Source: RGIG2041 sp045537695 (GTDB lineage Bacteria > Bacillota > Clostridia > UBA1381 > UMGS1253). Taken from it: DNA of 54,287 nucleotides. Shown here in pieces: positions 33,165 to 41,693 of this stretch; the first letter of the stretch is position 1, and the number at the start of each line of letters is the position of its first letter. The position numbers and the translations under genes are program-made. The DNA lies in the NCBI GenBank assembly GCA_045537695.1, contig JAZSQB010000075.1, positions 1 to 54,287 on the forward strand, given 5' to 3'. Below the pieces are notes generated by a model. That model searched no databases. It saw only the letters and a program-made list of their open reading frames with translations, and had not been told where the DNA came from.

Positions 33165-34028
33165 ATGAAGATTTTAAAGAAAGCAGTTGTTGCGGGTGTT
33201 TGCGCAATGATGATGCTAACAACAGTGCAGGCTGCTGAAATTGGTATTGTTAATACAGAAATATTAAATGTTAGAGCATCGGCAAGTTTGAATTCGGACA
33301 TTGTCGGCAAGTTGTATGAGAATAATCCAGTTTCTGTTATGGAAGAAAGTGGAGGCTGGAACAAGATTTTGTATCGAGGCAAAGTTGCTTATGTTTTTGG
33401 AAAATATGTAACACCGCAGATTTTCAAAGGTGCGGTGCGCTTATATGACGAATCCAAGTATGGCGAAATAGAAGCAGGATGCTTAAATGTGCGTAAGGAT
33501 ACAGATATAAATTCTGAGATTTCCCGTAAACTATATCGGGGACAGAAGGTGGAATTGCTTGGCGAAAGCGAAGAATTTTATGCAATCCAGGAAGAGGATG
33601 GCGTTGGATTTATTTTCAAAGAATATGTAAGGGAAATTACGAAGGAAGTCTATGCGGCGGCATCGGCAGGCGGAAATGTTGTTGCGAAGGCGATGGAATA
33701 CATTGGTACACCGTATGTGTACGGCGGCAGCTCGCCGTACGGCTTTGATTGCTCGGGTTTTGCTATGTATGTCTACCAGAAAATGGGCGTGTCTTTAAAC
33801 CGCACAGCGGCAGGGCAGATGCTTAACGGGTACCGTGTTAGTCTGCAGGAGCTACAGCAGGGAGATCTTGTGTTTTTTGGGAGCAGAGGCAATATTGATC
33901 ATGTTGGTATTTATGTAGGTAATGGCAATATGGTGCACGCGCCGTATACCGGCAGAAGTGTGTGCGTAGAATCCATTTACGGCAGCTATTATGGACCAAG
34001 ACTGGTTGGCGCAAGAAGAATTTTTTGA
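33165..34028 (+). CDS. Secreted SH3-NlpC/P60 endopeptidase
   Basis: This is a probable peptidoglycan endopeptidase (gamma-D-Glu to diamino-acid bond). The 287-residue protein has a signal peptide (cleavage near VQA-AE, residue 23), two bacterial SH3 domains (about 27-83 and 90-155, each with LNVR), and an NlpC/P60 domain with catalytic Cys196 in GFDCSGF, His246 in DHVGIYVG and His258 as the third polar residue. GGAGG is eight bases before ATG 33165; an upstream ATG overlaps that spacing. It is closed by the terminator at 34064. Confidence 0.95.
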   Translation: MKILKKAVVAGVCAMMMLTTVQAAEIGIVNTEILNVRASASLNSDIVGKLYENNPVSVMEESGGWNKILYRGKVAYVFGKYVTPQIFKGAVRLYDESKYGEIEAGCLNVRKDTDINSEISRKLYRGQKVELLGESEEFYAIQEEDGVGFIFKEYVREITKEVYAAASAGGNVVAKAMEYIGTPYVYGGSSPYGFDCSGFAMYVYQKMGVSLNRTAAGQMLNGYRVSLQELQQGDLVFFGSRGNIDHVGIYVGNGNMVHAPYTGRSVCVESIYGSYYGPRLVGARRIF

Positions 34029-34034
34029 GATTTG

Positions 34035-34063
34035 TTGAAAAATGTCGAAATTTTTGGTAAAAT
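34035..34063 (+). promoter_or_regulatory. comEC promoter placed against a terminator
   Basis: TTGAAA (34035-34040), 17 bases, TAAAAT (34058-34063). The predicted start at about 34070 is inside the first arm of the following terminator stem. Confidence 0.6.
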
Positions 34064-34097
34064 GAAGCAGATGCGAATAGAAAGCATCTGCTTTTTT
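34064..34097 (+). terminator. Terminator after the NlpC/P60 gene
   Basis: AAGCAGATGC - 9-base loop - GCATCTGCTT then TTTT. Confidence 0.88.
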
Positions 34098-34116
34098 AGT
34101 ATCATTTTTATCAGAA

Positions 34117-36486
34117 ATGGAAACGAAGCCTATGAAACGGAATGTCGTTTTGCTGTTTGTTGTATACTGCGCGGCGGTTTTAATTGCACTAAAGGTTCCA
34201 ACAACAGACGCAGGGATTTTTATTTTGTTTATATTGCTTTTGTTTGGGCTTTGTGTGTTTTTGTTTCGCAAATCCATTGGGTTTATGGTGGTGCTTGCGC
34301 TTTGCGCTATGCTTGGGTTTCTACGGGCGGAATATTTAAATGATGCAGCTATGTTTGTACCGGAAGAATTTGAAAACTATCCGGTTTATGTGCAAGGCGT
34401 TGTGCACGAAGCGACTGCGGGTGCGGATTGTAACCGTTATGTCATAGCACCGGAGTCGATGCACGTCAAAACGGCAGATGGGGAGGTGTACGGCAAGGTG
34501 CGCGCAAAGATTGCGCTAACGACATACAAGAATGGGTTTGATGCACCGCTCTATGCATATGGAGACCGCATCAAAGTGCAAGGGACATTTCATTTGCCAG
34601 ATACACCCGACAATGCGGGGGAATTTAATTTTGGGTTGTGGAACAAAACCGATGGTATTTATGGAAGTATTGCCACCAAAGCGTCGCTGACACGTCGCAT
34701 CGGCACCGCGAAAATGCCTATAGTGTCGCGTGCAATAGCCAATTTGCGTGCGTTTTGCACAGAAACGTTTCGTACATACATTGGCGGAGAGGCCGGCGCG
34801 CTTTTAAACGGTATTTTGCTCAGTGAACGAGCAGATATGTCGGATGCGCTTGAACAGGATATTGCCCTGGCGGGACTAAGCCATATTTGTGTTGTGTCTG
34901 GCATGCATATTGCGATGCTTTATAGTATTTTACTGTTTCTGTTTACTAATTTACGTATAAAGCGTTGGATTTATTATCCAATTTGCTCGGTGGTTTTGCA
35001 TTTGTTTGCTCTGTTGGCTGGCGGCGGTGCATCTGTGTCGCGTGCCATGCTAATGTTTGACTTTTGTATGCTTGCTTATTTCACGCGCGGCGATGAGGAT
35101 AGACTGTATACCTGCCTTTGCACAGCCTTTGTAATGCTGCTTTGGAATCCGTTATATCTTTGCAGTGTCGGATTTTTGTTGTCTTTTGCCTGCGTTTTTG
35201 GTATACTGATATTTGAGAAGCGTATGGAGCAGATTTTAACGCGTTTTCTGCATTTTCGCCGGTTGCGCAGCGCAGTGTCGGTTTGCCTGAGTGCGCAGCT
35301 TTTTACATTACCGATTCTGGCGTATCATTTTTATGCAGTATCACCGTATACGGTTTTGTATAATCTGCTGATTACGTGGCTTGTGCCGCTGATTATGGCA
35401 GGTGGTATTTTGCTTTTGATACTTGCCGCTTTCTGGCAATATGGCGCCGGTATACTGGGTGTGGGCTTGCGTTGGTTTTTGCAAGGTATTTGTGCGCTGA
35501 TACATACGGTGCGTTATCTGCCTTTTGCGTCTCTGACGGTTGGCGTGCCACATATGGTGTCTTGTTTGGCGTATTATGCGTGCGTCGGCGTGGGCTACGG
35601 CTTATTGTTTGCAAAGGAAGTGCATGCGCAGATGTGTGCGCGTGTGTTGCACGCTTGTATGCTTGCGATGCTCGTATTGAACGTGTTGGACCATGCATTT
35701 TTGAAACTGCATTTTATCAATGTCGGCGAGGGAGACAGCGCCCTTTTGCAGACGCCGGCTGGAGTTACGGTTTTGGTGGATGGCGGCGGTAGTCCGGCAT
35801 ACAGCGACCGCAATGTTGGAGAAGAAACGGTGGAACCATACTTGCGCAGAAAAGGCGTTTCATCTGTCGATTATGCGATTCTTTCTCATTATGATAAAGA
35901 CCACGCACAGGGGATGCTATATATCTGCGAAACTATGCGCGTAAAGCAATTGATTTTGCCGGCGCGGCATATAGATTATGAAAACGAGTATAAAACAAAA
36001 TTGGAAGCATGCGCAGCGCAGCGTGGCATAGAATTAATATATGTGCAAAACGGAGATAAGCTTACGTTGCGGGATGGACTTTCCATTGCGGTGCTCAGCC
36101 CGGATGCGGAAATGCTTAAGAAAAATCTTTCGGAGAATAATCTGTCTCTTGTTTTTCGGTTAGAATACGGCGAAACGAAAATTTTGTTTACAGGGGATAT
36201 AGAAAAGCTGGCAGAAAACCGGCTGTATAAGCGTTATGCACCGGTGGATGCGGATATCCTTAAGGTTGCGCATCACGGATCGGATACCTCCAATGCACTG
36301 CCGTTTTTGCAGAATGTTACGCCACAGTATGCCCTTGTAAGCGCAGGGGAGTATACGGTGTTCGGACATCCGGCGGCATCGACGGTGCGTTCGTTGGAAA
36401 TGTGCGGCGCAGAAATATACAACACTGCTACAATGGGCGATGTGACCTTTTATTTGCAGAAAAGCGGGATAAAACGTATAAATTAA
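34117..36486 (+). CDS. comEC: ComEC/Rec2 DNA-uptake channel protein
   Basis: This forms the inner-membrane channel of natural transformation. The 789-residue protein has an N-terminal DUF4131-like membrane and OB-fold part, the Competence domain with about seven membrane segments (LAGLSHICVVSGMHIAML to about residue 500), and a C-terminal metallo-beta-lactamase domain (NVGEGDSALLQTPAGVTVLVDGGG, LSHYDKDHAQGM, KVAHHGSDTSN). It is full length. The start is uncertain: ATG 34117 lacks a clear ribosome site and ATG 34132 has only a weak one. It reads into holA, as in many Bacillota. Confidence 0.95.
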   Translation: METKPMKRNVVLLFVVYCAAVLIALKVPTTDAGIFILFILLLFGLCVFLFRKSIGFMVVLALCAMLGFLRAEYLNDAAMFVPEEFENYPVYVQGVVHEATAGADCNRYVIAPESMHVKTADGEVYGKVRAKIALTTYKNGFDAPLYAYGDRIKVQGTFHLPDTPDNAGEFNFGLWNKTDGIYGSIATKASLTRRIGTAKMPIVSRAIANLRAFCTETFRTYIGGEAGALLNGILLSERADMSDALEQDIALAGLSHICVVSGMHIAMLYSILLFLFTNLRIKRWIYYPICSVVLHLFALLAGGGASVSRAMLMFDFCMLAYFTRGDEDRLYTCLCTAFVMLLWNPLYLCSVGFLLSFACVFGILIFEKRMEQILTRFLHFRRLRSAVSVCLSAQLFTLPILAYHFYAVSPYTVLYNLLITWLVPLIMAGGILLLILAAFWQYGAGILGVGLRWFLQGICALIHTVRYLPFASLTVGVPHMVSCLAYYACVGVGYGLLFAKEVHAQMCARVLHACMLAMLVLNVLDHAFLKLHFINVGEGDSALLQTPAGVTVLVDGGGSPAYSDRNVGEETVEPYLRRKGVSSVDYAILSHYDKDHAQGMLYICETMRVKQLILPARHIDYENEYKTKLEACAAQRGIELIYVQNGDKLTLRDGLSIAVLSPDAEMLKKNLSENNLSLVFRLEYGETKILFTGDIEKLAENRLYKRYAPVDADILKVAHHGSDTSNALPFLQNVTPQYALVSAGEYTVFGHPAASTVRSLEMCGAEIYNTATMGDVTFYLQKSGIKRIN

Positions 36487-36499
36487 GGAGAAAGCGAAA

Positions 36500-37525
36500 A
36501 TGGCAAAAAAAACAGACGGCAGCTTAGAGCGGCTGCGGCGCGATTTGCGCGATGACAAGCTGATGCGCGTTTATTTGTTGTTTGGCGAAGAGGCTTATTT
36601 AAAAGAATACTATTTAAATACAATTCGCAGTAAGGTTTTAAGCGGCGTGATGGATGATTTTAACTATATCGTCATTGAAGGCGACAAGGCGGATTTGGAC
36701 CTTATACGCACGGAAATTGATACACCGCCAATGCTGGCAGAGAAGAAACTGATTCTCGTTAAATACAGCGGTATCTTCAAAAGTGTATCGTCGTCGGTGA
36801 AAGAATTTTGGAGCGATACGCTTGCGGATTTGCCGGATTATCTGTGTCTTGTGTTTTATGAAGAAGAAGCGGACAAGCGCGGCGTTTTGTATAAGGCAGT
36901 CAACGCAAACGGACTGGCGGTGGACTGTGCTTATATGGAGGACAGTGAACTCATAAACTGGGTAGAGCGCTGCTGCAGAGAAGCCGGCAAGAAGATGAGC
37001 CGCGACACCGTGGAGCATTTAATTAAGAATTGCGACAACGGTATGCACGCCATTTCGCGCGAGCTGGAAAAGCTGTTTGCCTACGGCGAAGAAACCATCA
37101 CCACCAAGGATGTGGACCGCATGGTGACCAAACTGCCGCAAAGCCGCGTGTTTGAAATGATTGACTGTATAATGAAGCGCGATGCGGAAGGAATGTTCTC
37201 TCTTTTAGAGCAGGCTAAAACCTTAAAGGAATCGCCGTTTATGATTTTGGAAAACCTGTGCGGTTATTTTTCGAAAATACTGTATACACAGTATTTGTTG
37301 CAGTCAGGCGCAACGCCGCCGGAAATTGCAGGCAAAATCAAAGTGCCGCCGTTTTTTGCGCGCGACTACATTGATTATGCCAAGCGATTCGGCAATGCAT
37401 TCTTGCGCAAGGCCATCTCGCAAATCAATCAGATTGACTATGATATTAAGCGCGGCAAGGCACGCGATTGGCTCTCGATAGAACAATTTTTGGCAAATTG
37501 TATACTTTATCAAAAAAAAGCTTGA
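36500..37525 (+). CDS. holA: DNA polymerase III delta subunit
   Basis: This clamp-loader subunit opens the beta sliding clamp. The 341-residue protein has the delta N-terminal domain (MRVYLLFGEEAYLKEYYLNTIR, near residues 22-43), the DTPPMLAEKKLILVK strand, and helical domains II-III (FEMIDCIMKRDAEGMFSLLE; YTQYLLQSGATPPEIAGKIKVPPFFARDYIDYAKRF). AAGGAG is nine bases before ATG 36500. It is 13 bases after comEC. The -35 box of the infC promoter overlaps its stop codon. Confidence 0.95.
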   Translation: MAKKTDGSLERLRRDLRDDKLMRVYLLFGEEAYLKEYYLNTIRSKVLSGVMDDFNYIVIEGDKADLDLIRTEIDTPPMLAEKKLILVKYSGIFKSVSSSVKEFWSDTLADLPDYLCLVFYEEEADKRGVLYKAVNANGLAVDCAYMEDSELINWVERCCREAGKKMSRDTVEHLIKNCDNGMHAISRELEKLFAYGEETITTKDVDRMVTKLPQSRVFEMIDCIMKRDAEGMFSLLEQAKTLKESPFMILENLCGYFSKILYTQYLLQSGATPPEIAGKIKVPPFFARDYIDYAKRFGNAFLRKAISQINQIDYDIKRGKARDWLSIEQFLANCILYQKKA

Positions 37526-37550
37526 CAAGCGAGGAAATAACTGTTATACT
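37522..37550 (+). promoter_or_regulatory. Promoter of infC-rpmI-rplT
   Basis: TTGACA (37522-37527), 17 bases, TATACT (37545-37550). Confidence 0.92.
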
Positions 37551-37556
37551 AACCTA

Positions 37557-37717
37557 GAAAACAAAGCAGAGCAAACTTGCTCTCACCGTACGGCGGCGCT
37601 GCTTCGGTTAAATATTCCGATTTTACCTTTGGGTAAAGTATGTGTGTATTTATGCGGATGCCGTTTGCGGTGCCCGCATTTTTTATCGCTTTGAATTTAA
37701 TATGGATGGTGATTTTT
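37557..37717 (+). promoter_or_regulatory. infC leader (L20-leader type) with attenuator
   Basis: About 160 nt lie between the predicted start and infC. The leader contains a G/C-rich segment (CCGTACGGCGGCGC) and an intrinsic terminator at 37652-37684 (ATGCGG..CCG - TTTG - CGG..CCGCAT then TTTTTT). Leaders of this operon bind L20 in Bacillota and cause premature termination; the same control is inferred here. Confidence 0.65.
37652..37684 (+). terminator. Attenuator terminator in the infC leader
   Basis: Hairpin TGCGGatgCCG-TTTG-CGGtgcCCGCA followed by TTTTTT, 34 bases before the infC start. Confidence 0.8.
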
Positions 37718-38230
37718 ATCAGTATCAAAGAGCAACAAATCAATGAAGAAATTCGCGACAAAGAAGTTCGAGTAATCGGCGCAGACGGTGCACAGCTCGG
37801 CGTGATGGCGATTGCGAAGGCACAGGAGCTTGCGATTGAAGCAAACCTCGACCTTGTAAAAATTGCACCGCAGGCACAGCCGCCGGTATGCAAGATTATG
37901 GACTACGGTAAGTATAAGTTCGAGGCTGCAAAGCGCGAAAAGGAAAACCGTAAAAACCAGAAGGTTATCGAACTCAAAGAGGTGCGTTTGTCTCCGACGA
38001 TTGATACGCATGACTTTGAAACCAAACTGAATTCCGCGATTAAGTTTTTAAAGAGCGGTAATAAGGTGAAGGTTACTGTGCGTTTCCGCGGTCGTGAAAT
38101 TCACCATTCTGCAACCGGCGCTGAACTGCTTGAGCGCTTTGCAAACAGTGCTGAAGAATTCGGCAGCGTAGAAAAGGGTGCAAAGCTGGAAGGTAGAAAT
38201 ATGGCAATGGTTATGGCGCCGAAGGCGTAA
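37718..38230 (+). CDS. infC: Translation initiation factor IF-3, probable AUC start
   Basis: IF-3 keeps subunits apart and checks the start codon. The 170-residue protein has the N-domain (INEEIRDKEVRVIGADGAQLGVM), the linker (YGKYKFEAAKREKENRKN), and the C-domain (EVRLSPTIDTHDFETKLNSAIKFLKSGNKVKVTVRFRGRE). No ATG with a ribosome site fits: ATG 37640 lies before the attenuator and ATG 37706 has no Shine-Dalgarno. GGTGA lies five bases before ATC 37718, giving ISIKEQQ, as expected for infC genes that start with AUU or AUC to allow IF-3 autoregulation. It heads infC-rpmI-rplT. Confidence 0.93.
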   Translation: MSIKEQQINEEIRDKEVRVIGADGAQLGVMAIAKAQELAIEANLDLVKIAPQAQPPVCKIMDYGKYKFEAAKREKENRKNQKVIELKEVRLSPTIDTHDFETKLNSAIKFLKSGNKVKVTVRFRGREIHHSATGAELLERFANSAEEFGSVEKGAKLEGRNMAMVMAPKA

Positions 38231-38268
38231 GAAAATAACAAATTAAGAAACTGGAAGGAGTGTTTAAT

Positions 38269-38466
38269 ATGCCGAAGATCAAGACACATAGAGGTGCGGC
38301 CAAGAGATTTTCCGTTACAAAATCCGGTAAGGTGAAAAGAGGTCAGGCTTTTAGAAGTCACATTCTCACAAAGAAGACAACCAAGAGAAAAAGAGGTCTG
38401 CGTAAGTCCGCTTATGCAAGTGCAGCCAACGAGGCTACAATCAAGAAGTTAATTCCATACAAATAA
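38269..38466 (+). CDS. rpmI: Large ribosomal subunit protein bL35
   Basis: The 65-residue basic protein has the L35 signature: PKIKTHRGAAKRFSVTKSGKVKRGQAFRSHI and KKTTKRKRGLRKSA. AAGGAG lies nine bases before ATG 38269; an in-frame ATG nine bases earlier overlaps that site. Confidence 0.98.
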   Translation: MPKIKTHRGAAKRFSVTKSGKVKRGQAFRSHILTKKTTKRKRGLRKSAYASAANEATIKKLIPYK

Positions 38467-38493
38467 TTAATATCGGAAAGAAGGGAAATTGCA

Positions 38494-38847
38494 ATGGCTA
38501 GAGTTAAAGGTGCTATGGTCACCAAGAAAAAGCATAAAAAGATTTTAAAGCTCGCTAAGGGTTACAGAGGCGCAAAGAGCAAGCTCTTCAGAACTGCGAA
38601 TGAAGCTGTTATGAAGTCGCTCAAGTACGCATACATCGGCAGAAAGCAGAAGAAGAGAGATTTCAGAAGACTCTGGATCGCTCGTATCAGCGCTGCTGCT
38701 AAGATGAATGGTATGAACTATTCTACATTTATGAACGGTCTTAAGAAGGCAAATATCGAAATCAACAGAAAGATGCTTTCTGAGATTGCAATCGCAGATC
38801 CGGCTGCTTTCACAGCTTTGGTTGAGAAGGCAAAGGCTGCTCGCTAA
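38494..38847 (+). CDS. rplT: Large ribosomal subunit protein bL20
   Basis: The 117-residue protein matches L20 throughout: KKHKKILKLAKGYRGAKSKLFRTANEAVMKSLKYAYIGRKQKKRDFRRLWI and the C-terminal INRKMLSEIAIADPAAF. L20 is an early 50S assembly protein and the usual repressor of this operon through the leader. GAAGGG precedes ATG 38494. Confidence 0.98.
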   Translation: MARVKGAMVTKKKHKKILKLAKGYRGAKSKLFRTANEAVMKSLKYAYIGRKQKKRDFRRLWIARISAAAKMNGMNYSTFMNGLKKANIEINRKMLSEIAIADPAAFTALVEKAKAAR

Positions 38848-38855
38848 TTACAGCT

Positions 38856-38886
38856 TATAAAGCCGTATCGTCCGATACGGCTTTTT
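38856..38886 (+). terminator. Terminator after rplT
   Basis: AAAGCCGTATCG - TC - CGATACGGCTTTTT. Confidence 0.95.
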
Positions 38887-38907
38887 GCTTTGTTTGGAGG
38901 AAATAAA

Positions 38908-39150
38908 ATGACACACACATATAAGACAAAGGGCGTTTGCTCGATGCAGATTCGCTTTGATTTAAACGACGGCATCGTAAGCAACGTGCAGTTTACCGGC
39001 GGTTGTAATGGCAATACCCAGGGTGTTGCAAAGCTTGCCGAAGGCAGAAAGGCAACAGAGCTTGTGAAGATTTTGGAAGGCATCCGTTGCGGCTTTAAGT
39101 CCACATCCTGCCCGGACCAGCTTGCACAGGCGATTAAAGAAGCGTTATGA
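38908..39150 (+). CDS. TSCPD domain protein (TIGR03905 type)
   Basis: The 80-residue protein has GVCSMQIRFDLNDGIVSNVQFTGGCNGNTQGVAKL, then GIRCGFKSTSCPDQLAQAI. The conserved cysteines and the SCPDQ ending define the TSCPD family, a domain also found at the C-terminus of some ribonucleotide reductases; the free-standing form is widespread in Clostridia and its job is not known. Metal binding through the four cysteines is an inference. GGAGG precedes ATG 38908. It follows the rplT terminator. Confidence 0.88.
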   Translation: MTHTYKTKGVCSMQIRFDLNDGIVSNVQFTGGCNGNTQGVAKLAEGRKATELVKILEGIRCGFKSTSCPDQLAQAIKEAL

Positions 39151-39190
39151 TAAAACAGACTGAAAACTTAGTTTTCAGTCTGTTTTTTGC
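39151..39190 (+). terminator. Terminator after the TSCPD gene
   Basis: AAAACAGACTGAAAAC - TTA - GTTTTCAGTCTGTTTTTT. Confidence 0.94.
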
Positions 39191-39256
39191 TGATGGGAAA
39201 AGATGGTGAAAAATATACGTCTCCGCCTTTGCCTTTGAATTGCGCCTGCTTTCAAG

Positions 39257-40066
39257 TTATATAGCATTGACTATATCGCACATTAGGCGGGAGAACGTAT
39301 CGGCAACCTTATTTGCGGTTTCCTTGACCTCCTCGTGAGAGAGTGGGACATCCAAAATACCGCTTGCCATATTGGTGATGCACGAAATGCCGCATACCTG
39401 CATACCGCAATGCTTGGCTGCTATCGCTTCTGTGGCGGTGCTCATGCCGACGGCATCTGCGCCGAGGGTGCGTGCCATACGGATTTCTGCCGGCGTTTCG
39501 TAGGCAGGACCTGGAAATTGCAAATACACACCTTCCTTTAAGGTAATGTTTTTGTTTTGCGCCACTGCGCGTATTTTATCGCAAAGTAAACGGTCGTATA
39601 CATTGCTCATATCTGGGAAACGCACCCCAAGTACATCTTTGTTTTTGCCGCGCAGCGGCGAAGGGACAAAGTTTGCAATGTGGTCGGTAATCAGCATTAA
39701 ATCACCGGGCGAGAAGGCGAGGTTTACGCCGCCTGCCGCATTGGTCAGAATCAGCGTTTTTGCACCGAGCAGATGCATCAGCCGAATCGGCAGCACAACG
39801 GTTTCCATAGCATAGCCTTCGTAGTAATGGACGCGTCCTTGCATCGCAATGACCTTTTTGCCCTTAAGTGTGCCGTAGATGAATCTGCCGGTGTGTCCGT
39901 CCACTGTCGATTGGGGAAATCCCGGGAGCGTATTGTAGTCTATTGTACCTTCGGCGTTAATGTTGCTTGCAAAATCACCTAACCCCGAGCCGAGAACGAT
40001 GGCAATTTCCGGTATAAAATTTGTAATGGTGCGCACCGTAGCAAGCGCAGACAATAATGTTTTCAT
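39257..40066 (-). CDS. punA: Purine-nucleoside phosphorylase (trimeric type)
   Basis: This enzyme cleaves (deoxy)inosine and guanosine with phosphate for purine salvage. The 269-residue protein has the phosphate loop IVLGSGLGDF, the GRVHYYEGY motif, LILTNAAGGVNLAFSPGDLMLITDHIA, the purine-site stretch GVYLQFPGPAYETPAEIRMARTLGADAVGMSTATEAIAA (Glu and Met contacts) and the Asn in CITNMASG. ATG 40066 has AGGAGG seven bases upstream; earlier in-frame ATGs overlap that site. It is monocistronic and divergent from the PPTase gene. Confidence 0.95.
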   Translation of the reverse strand: MKTLLSALATVRTITNFIPEIAIVLGSGLGDFASNINAEGTIDYNTLPGFPQSTVDGHTGRFIYGTLKGKKVIAMQGRVHYYEGYAMETVVLPIRLMHLLGAKTLILTNAAGGVNLAFSPGDLMLITDHIANFVPSPLRGKNKDVLGVRFPDMSNVYDRLLCDKIRAVAQNKNITLKEGVYLQFPGPAYETPAEIRMARTLGADAVGMSTATEAIAAKHCGMQVCGISCITNMASGILDVPLSHEEVKETANKVADTFSRLMCDIVNAI

Positions 40067-40085
40067 ATGCATTCCTCCTGTATAT

Positions 40086-40115
40086 AGCATACCATTTGTT
40101 TTAGCAATTCGTCAA
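40086..40115 (-). promoter_or_regulatory. punA promoter
   Basis: On the minus strand TTGACG (40110-40115), 18 bases, TATGCT (40086-40091). Confidence 0.7.
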
Positions 40116-40133
40116 TGTTTTTTCGGATAACTC

Positions 40134-40162
40134 TTGCAATATCTGTGTAGAGTTGTTACAAT
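40134..40162 (+). promoter_or_regulatory. PPTase gene promoter
   Basis: TTGCAA (40134-40139), 17 bases, TACAAT (40157-40162). It is back to back with the punA promoter. Confidence 0.72.
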
Positions 40163-40180
40163 AACGGCAGAGGTGACAAT

Positions 40181-40795
40181 ATGGAAAAAGCCTATTTATA
40201 TATTGCGGATATTGCCAAATTGGATGTGGAATCCATAATGCATAAATTGCCCGCGCAGCGGCGTGCATATGTACTGCGCTGTGTGGATGAAGAAACACGG
40301 CGGCAACGTGCGGCGGCAACACTTTTGTGCGCTTATGCCTTGCGCGAGCTTGGGGAATACAGCGGTGTGCTGCCGGAATGGAGCAAGGATGAAAACGGAA
40401 AACCGTATATAGAGAACAGTCGGTGGTATTTTAATATTTCACATTCCGGAAGGTATGTGTGTTGTGCACTTGCGGATACCATGCAGATTGGGGCAGATGT
40501 GCAAAAAATGGAAGAGCGCGATTTTTTACTGCTTGCAAAGCGCTTTTGCTCCAAAAATGAATATATGCGCTTAAGCAGTTTTGGACCCGACGAACTTAAA
40601 TCGCATTTTTATGCGTTCTGGGCGCGCAAGGAAGCGCTTGCAAAGCGCGACGGTGTGCCGAACAAGGATTTTTGCATGGTGGATGTCACGAAACGGCACG
40701 TATGTTGCTTAGTGCGGGAAGATTATATGTATGCGGTAGCGGCAGATAAAGCGTTTGAGTTGATTGTACGAGAGGTTTCAGCAAATTGGCTATAA
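40181..40795 (+). CDS. 4'-phosphopantetheinyl transferase (Sfp type)
   Basis: This enzyme loads the CoA-derived arm onto carrier proteins. The 204-residue protein has the Sfp motifs NISHSG (P2-like), IGADVQKMEERD (metal-binding GxDxE-like, here GADVQK), and FYAFWARKEALAKRDG (W-x-x-KEA). The length is that of single-domain Sfp enzymes. No polyketide or peptide synthetase lies in the window, so its target could be an acyl carrier protein or a distant cluster. GAGGTG precedes ATG 40181. Confidence 0.88.
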   Translation: MEKAYLYIADIAKLDVESIMHKLPAQRRAYVLRCVDEETRRQRAAATLLCAYALRELGEYSGVLPEWSKDENGKPYIENSRWYFNISHSGRYVCCALADTMQIGADVQKMEERDFLLLAKRFCSKNEYMRLSSFGPDELKSHFYAFWARKEALAKRDGVPNKDFCMVDVTKRHVCCLVREDYMYAVAADKAFELIVREVSANWL

Positions 40796-40957
40796 ATTGC
40801 AAGAGTTTGACGTATTCTTCGTTTGTAACAGATAGGGACATGTTGGCATATTGAACGCCTAAATAGAAGAAGTATCTAGATTGGGCGGGGTGTATACGCC
40901 GGCGCATCATAATAAGCTTTTTCTATTTTAATGCACAAAAGTACTGGAAAAATTTTC

Positions 40958-40986
40958 TTGCAAAAAGAAAAAAATTTTGTTATGAT
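40958..40986 (+). promoter_or_regulatory. Rubrerythrin promoter
   Basis: TTGCAA (40958-40963), 17 bases, TATGAT (40981-40986). Confidence 0.8.
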
Positions 40987-41016
40987 ATATTTGTTAAAGA
41001 TAAGGAGGTTTTCAAG

Positions 41017-41550
41017 ATGGATTTAAAAGGAACAAAAACAGAAAAAAATCTGTGGGAAGCATTTGCTGGTGAATCTCAGGCGAGAAACAAGTATGATTAT
41101 TTTGCATCGAAGGCAAAAAAAGATGGTTATGTGCAGATCGCGGCTTTTTTTGAAGAAACAGCTAAGAATGAAAAAGAACATGCTAAACTTTGGTTTAAGC
41201 ACTTAAAGGGTATTGGTTCTACGGCGGAGAACCTTGCAGTAGCTGCTGAAGGTGAAAATTATGAGTGGACAGATATGTACGCTAAGTTTGCCAAAGAAGC
41301 GCGTGAGGAAGGTTTTGAAGAACTTGCAAAACAGTTTGAAGGCGTTGCGGCTATTGAAAAAGAACACGAAGAACGATATAGAAAGCTTTTGAAGAATATT
41401 GAAGATGAAGTGGTGTTCTCCCGTGATAATGATGTTATCTGGCATTGCACAAACTGTGGTCATATTATGATTGGCAAGAAGGCGCCTGAGCTTTGTCCGG
41501 TATGTGCACACCCGAGAGATTATTTTCAGATTAAAGCTGAAAATTATTAA
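41017..41550 (+). CDS. rbr: Rubrerythrin
   Basis: This non-haem diiron peroxidase detoxifies hydrogen peroxide in anaerobes. The 177-residue protein has a four-helix ferritin-like domain with the two E-x-x-H-type ligand helices (ESQARNKYDYF...EETAKNEKEHAKLW; EFGVAAIEKEHEERY type) and a C-terminal rubredoxin-like iron site (CTNCGH...CPVC). AAGGAGG precedes ATG 41017. It is alone between its promoter and a strong terminator. Confidence 0.97.
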   Translation: MDLKGTKTEKNLWEAFAGESQARNKYDYFASKAKKDGYVQIAAFFEETAKNEKEHAKLWFKHLKGIGSTAENLAVAAEGENYEWTDMYAKFAKEAREEGFEELAKQFEGVAAIEKEHEERYRKLLKNIEDEVVFSRDNDVIWHCTNCGHIMIGKKAPELCPVCAHPRDYFQIKAENY

Positions 41551-41571
41551 TTGCATAGTATTGATTATGTC

Positions 41572-41607
41572 TAAAAGACCAAACATCTGTTGATGTTTGG
41601 TCTTTTT
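41572..41607 (+). terminator. Terminator after rubrerythrin
   Basis: AAAGACCAAACATC - TGTT - GATGTTTGGTCTTTTT. It also has a TTTTAG run on the minus strand. Confidence 0.94.
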
Positions 41608-41687
41608 GTGTCCAAAAACAAATGATTTTTTTACATAAAAAGTTAATAATTCATATTATCCGGTGCGATAGGCAATGCTGTAAAAAA
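41573..41687 (-). ncRNA. Candidate small RNA downstream of tyrA
   Basis: A strong minus-strand promoter (41694-41722) starts about 115 bases before the minus-strand face of the rubrerythrin terminator, with no gene between. Possible frames are only a few codons long (ATG AAT TAT TAA). This is consistent with a small RNA, or with antisense transcription toward the 3' end of rubrerythrin. No known RNA family is recognised. Confidence 0.35.
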
Positions 41688-41693
41688 TGAATT

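Noticed and set aside
40686..40910. A 74-codon minus-strand frame between the PPTase and rubrerythrin genes
   Set aside because: It overlaps the 3' end of the PPTase gene, lacks a ribosome site and matches no family.
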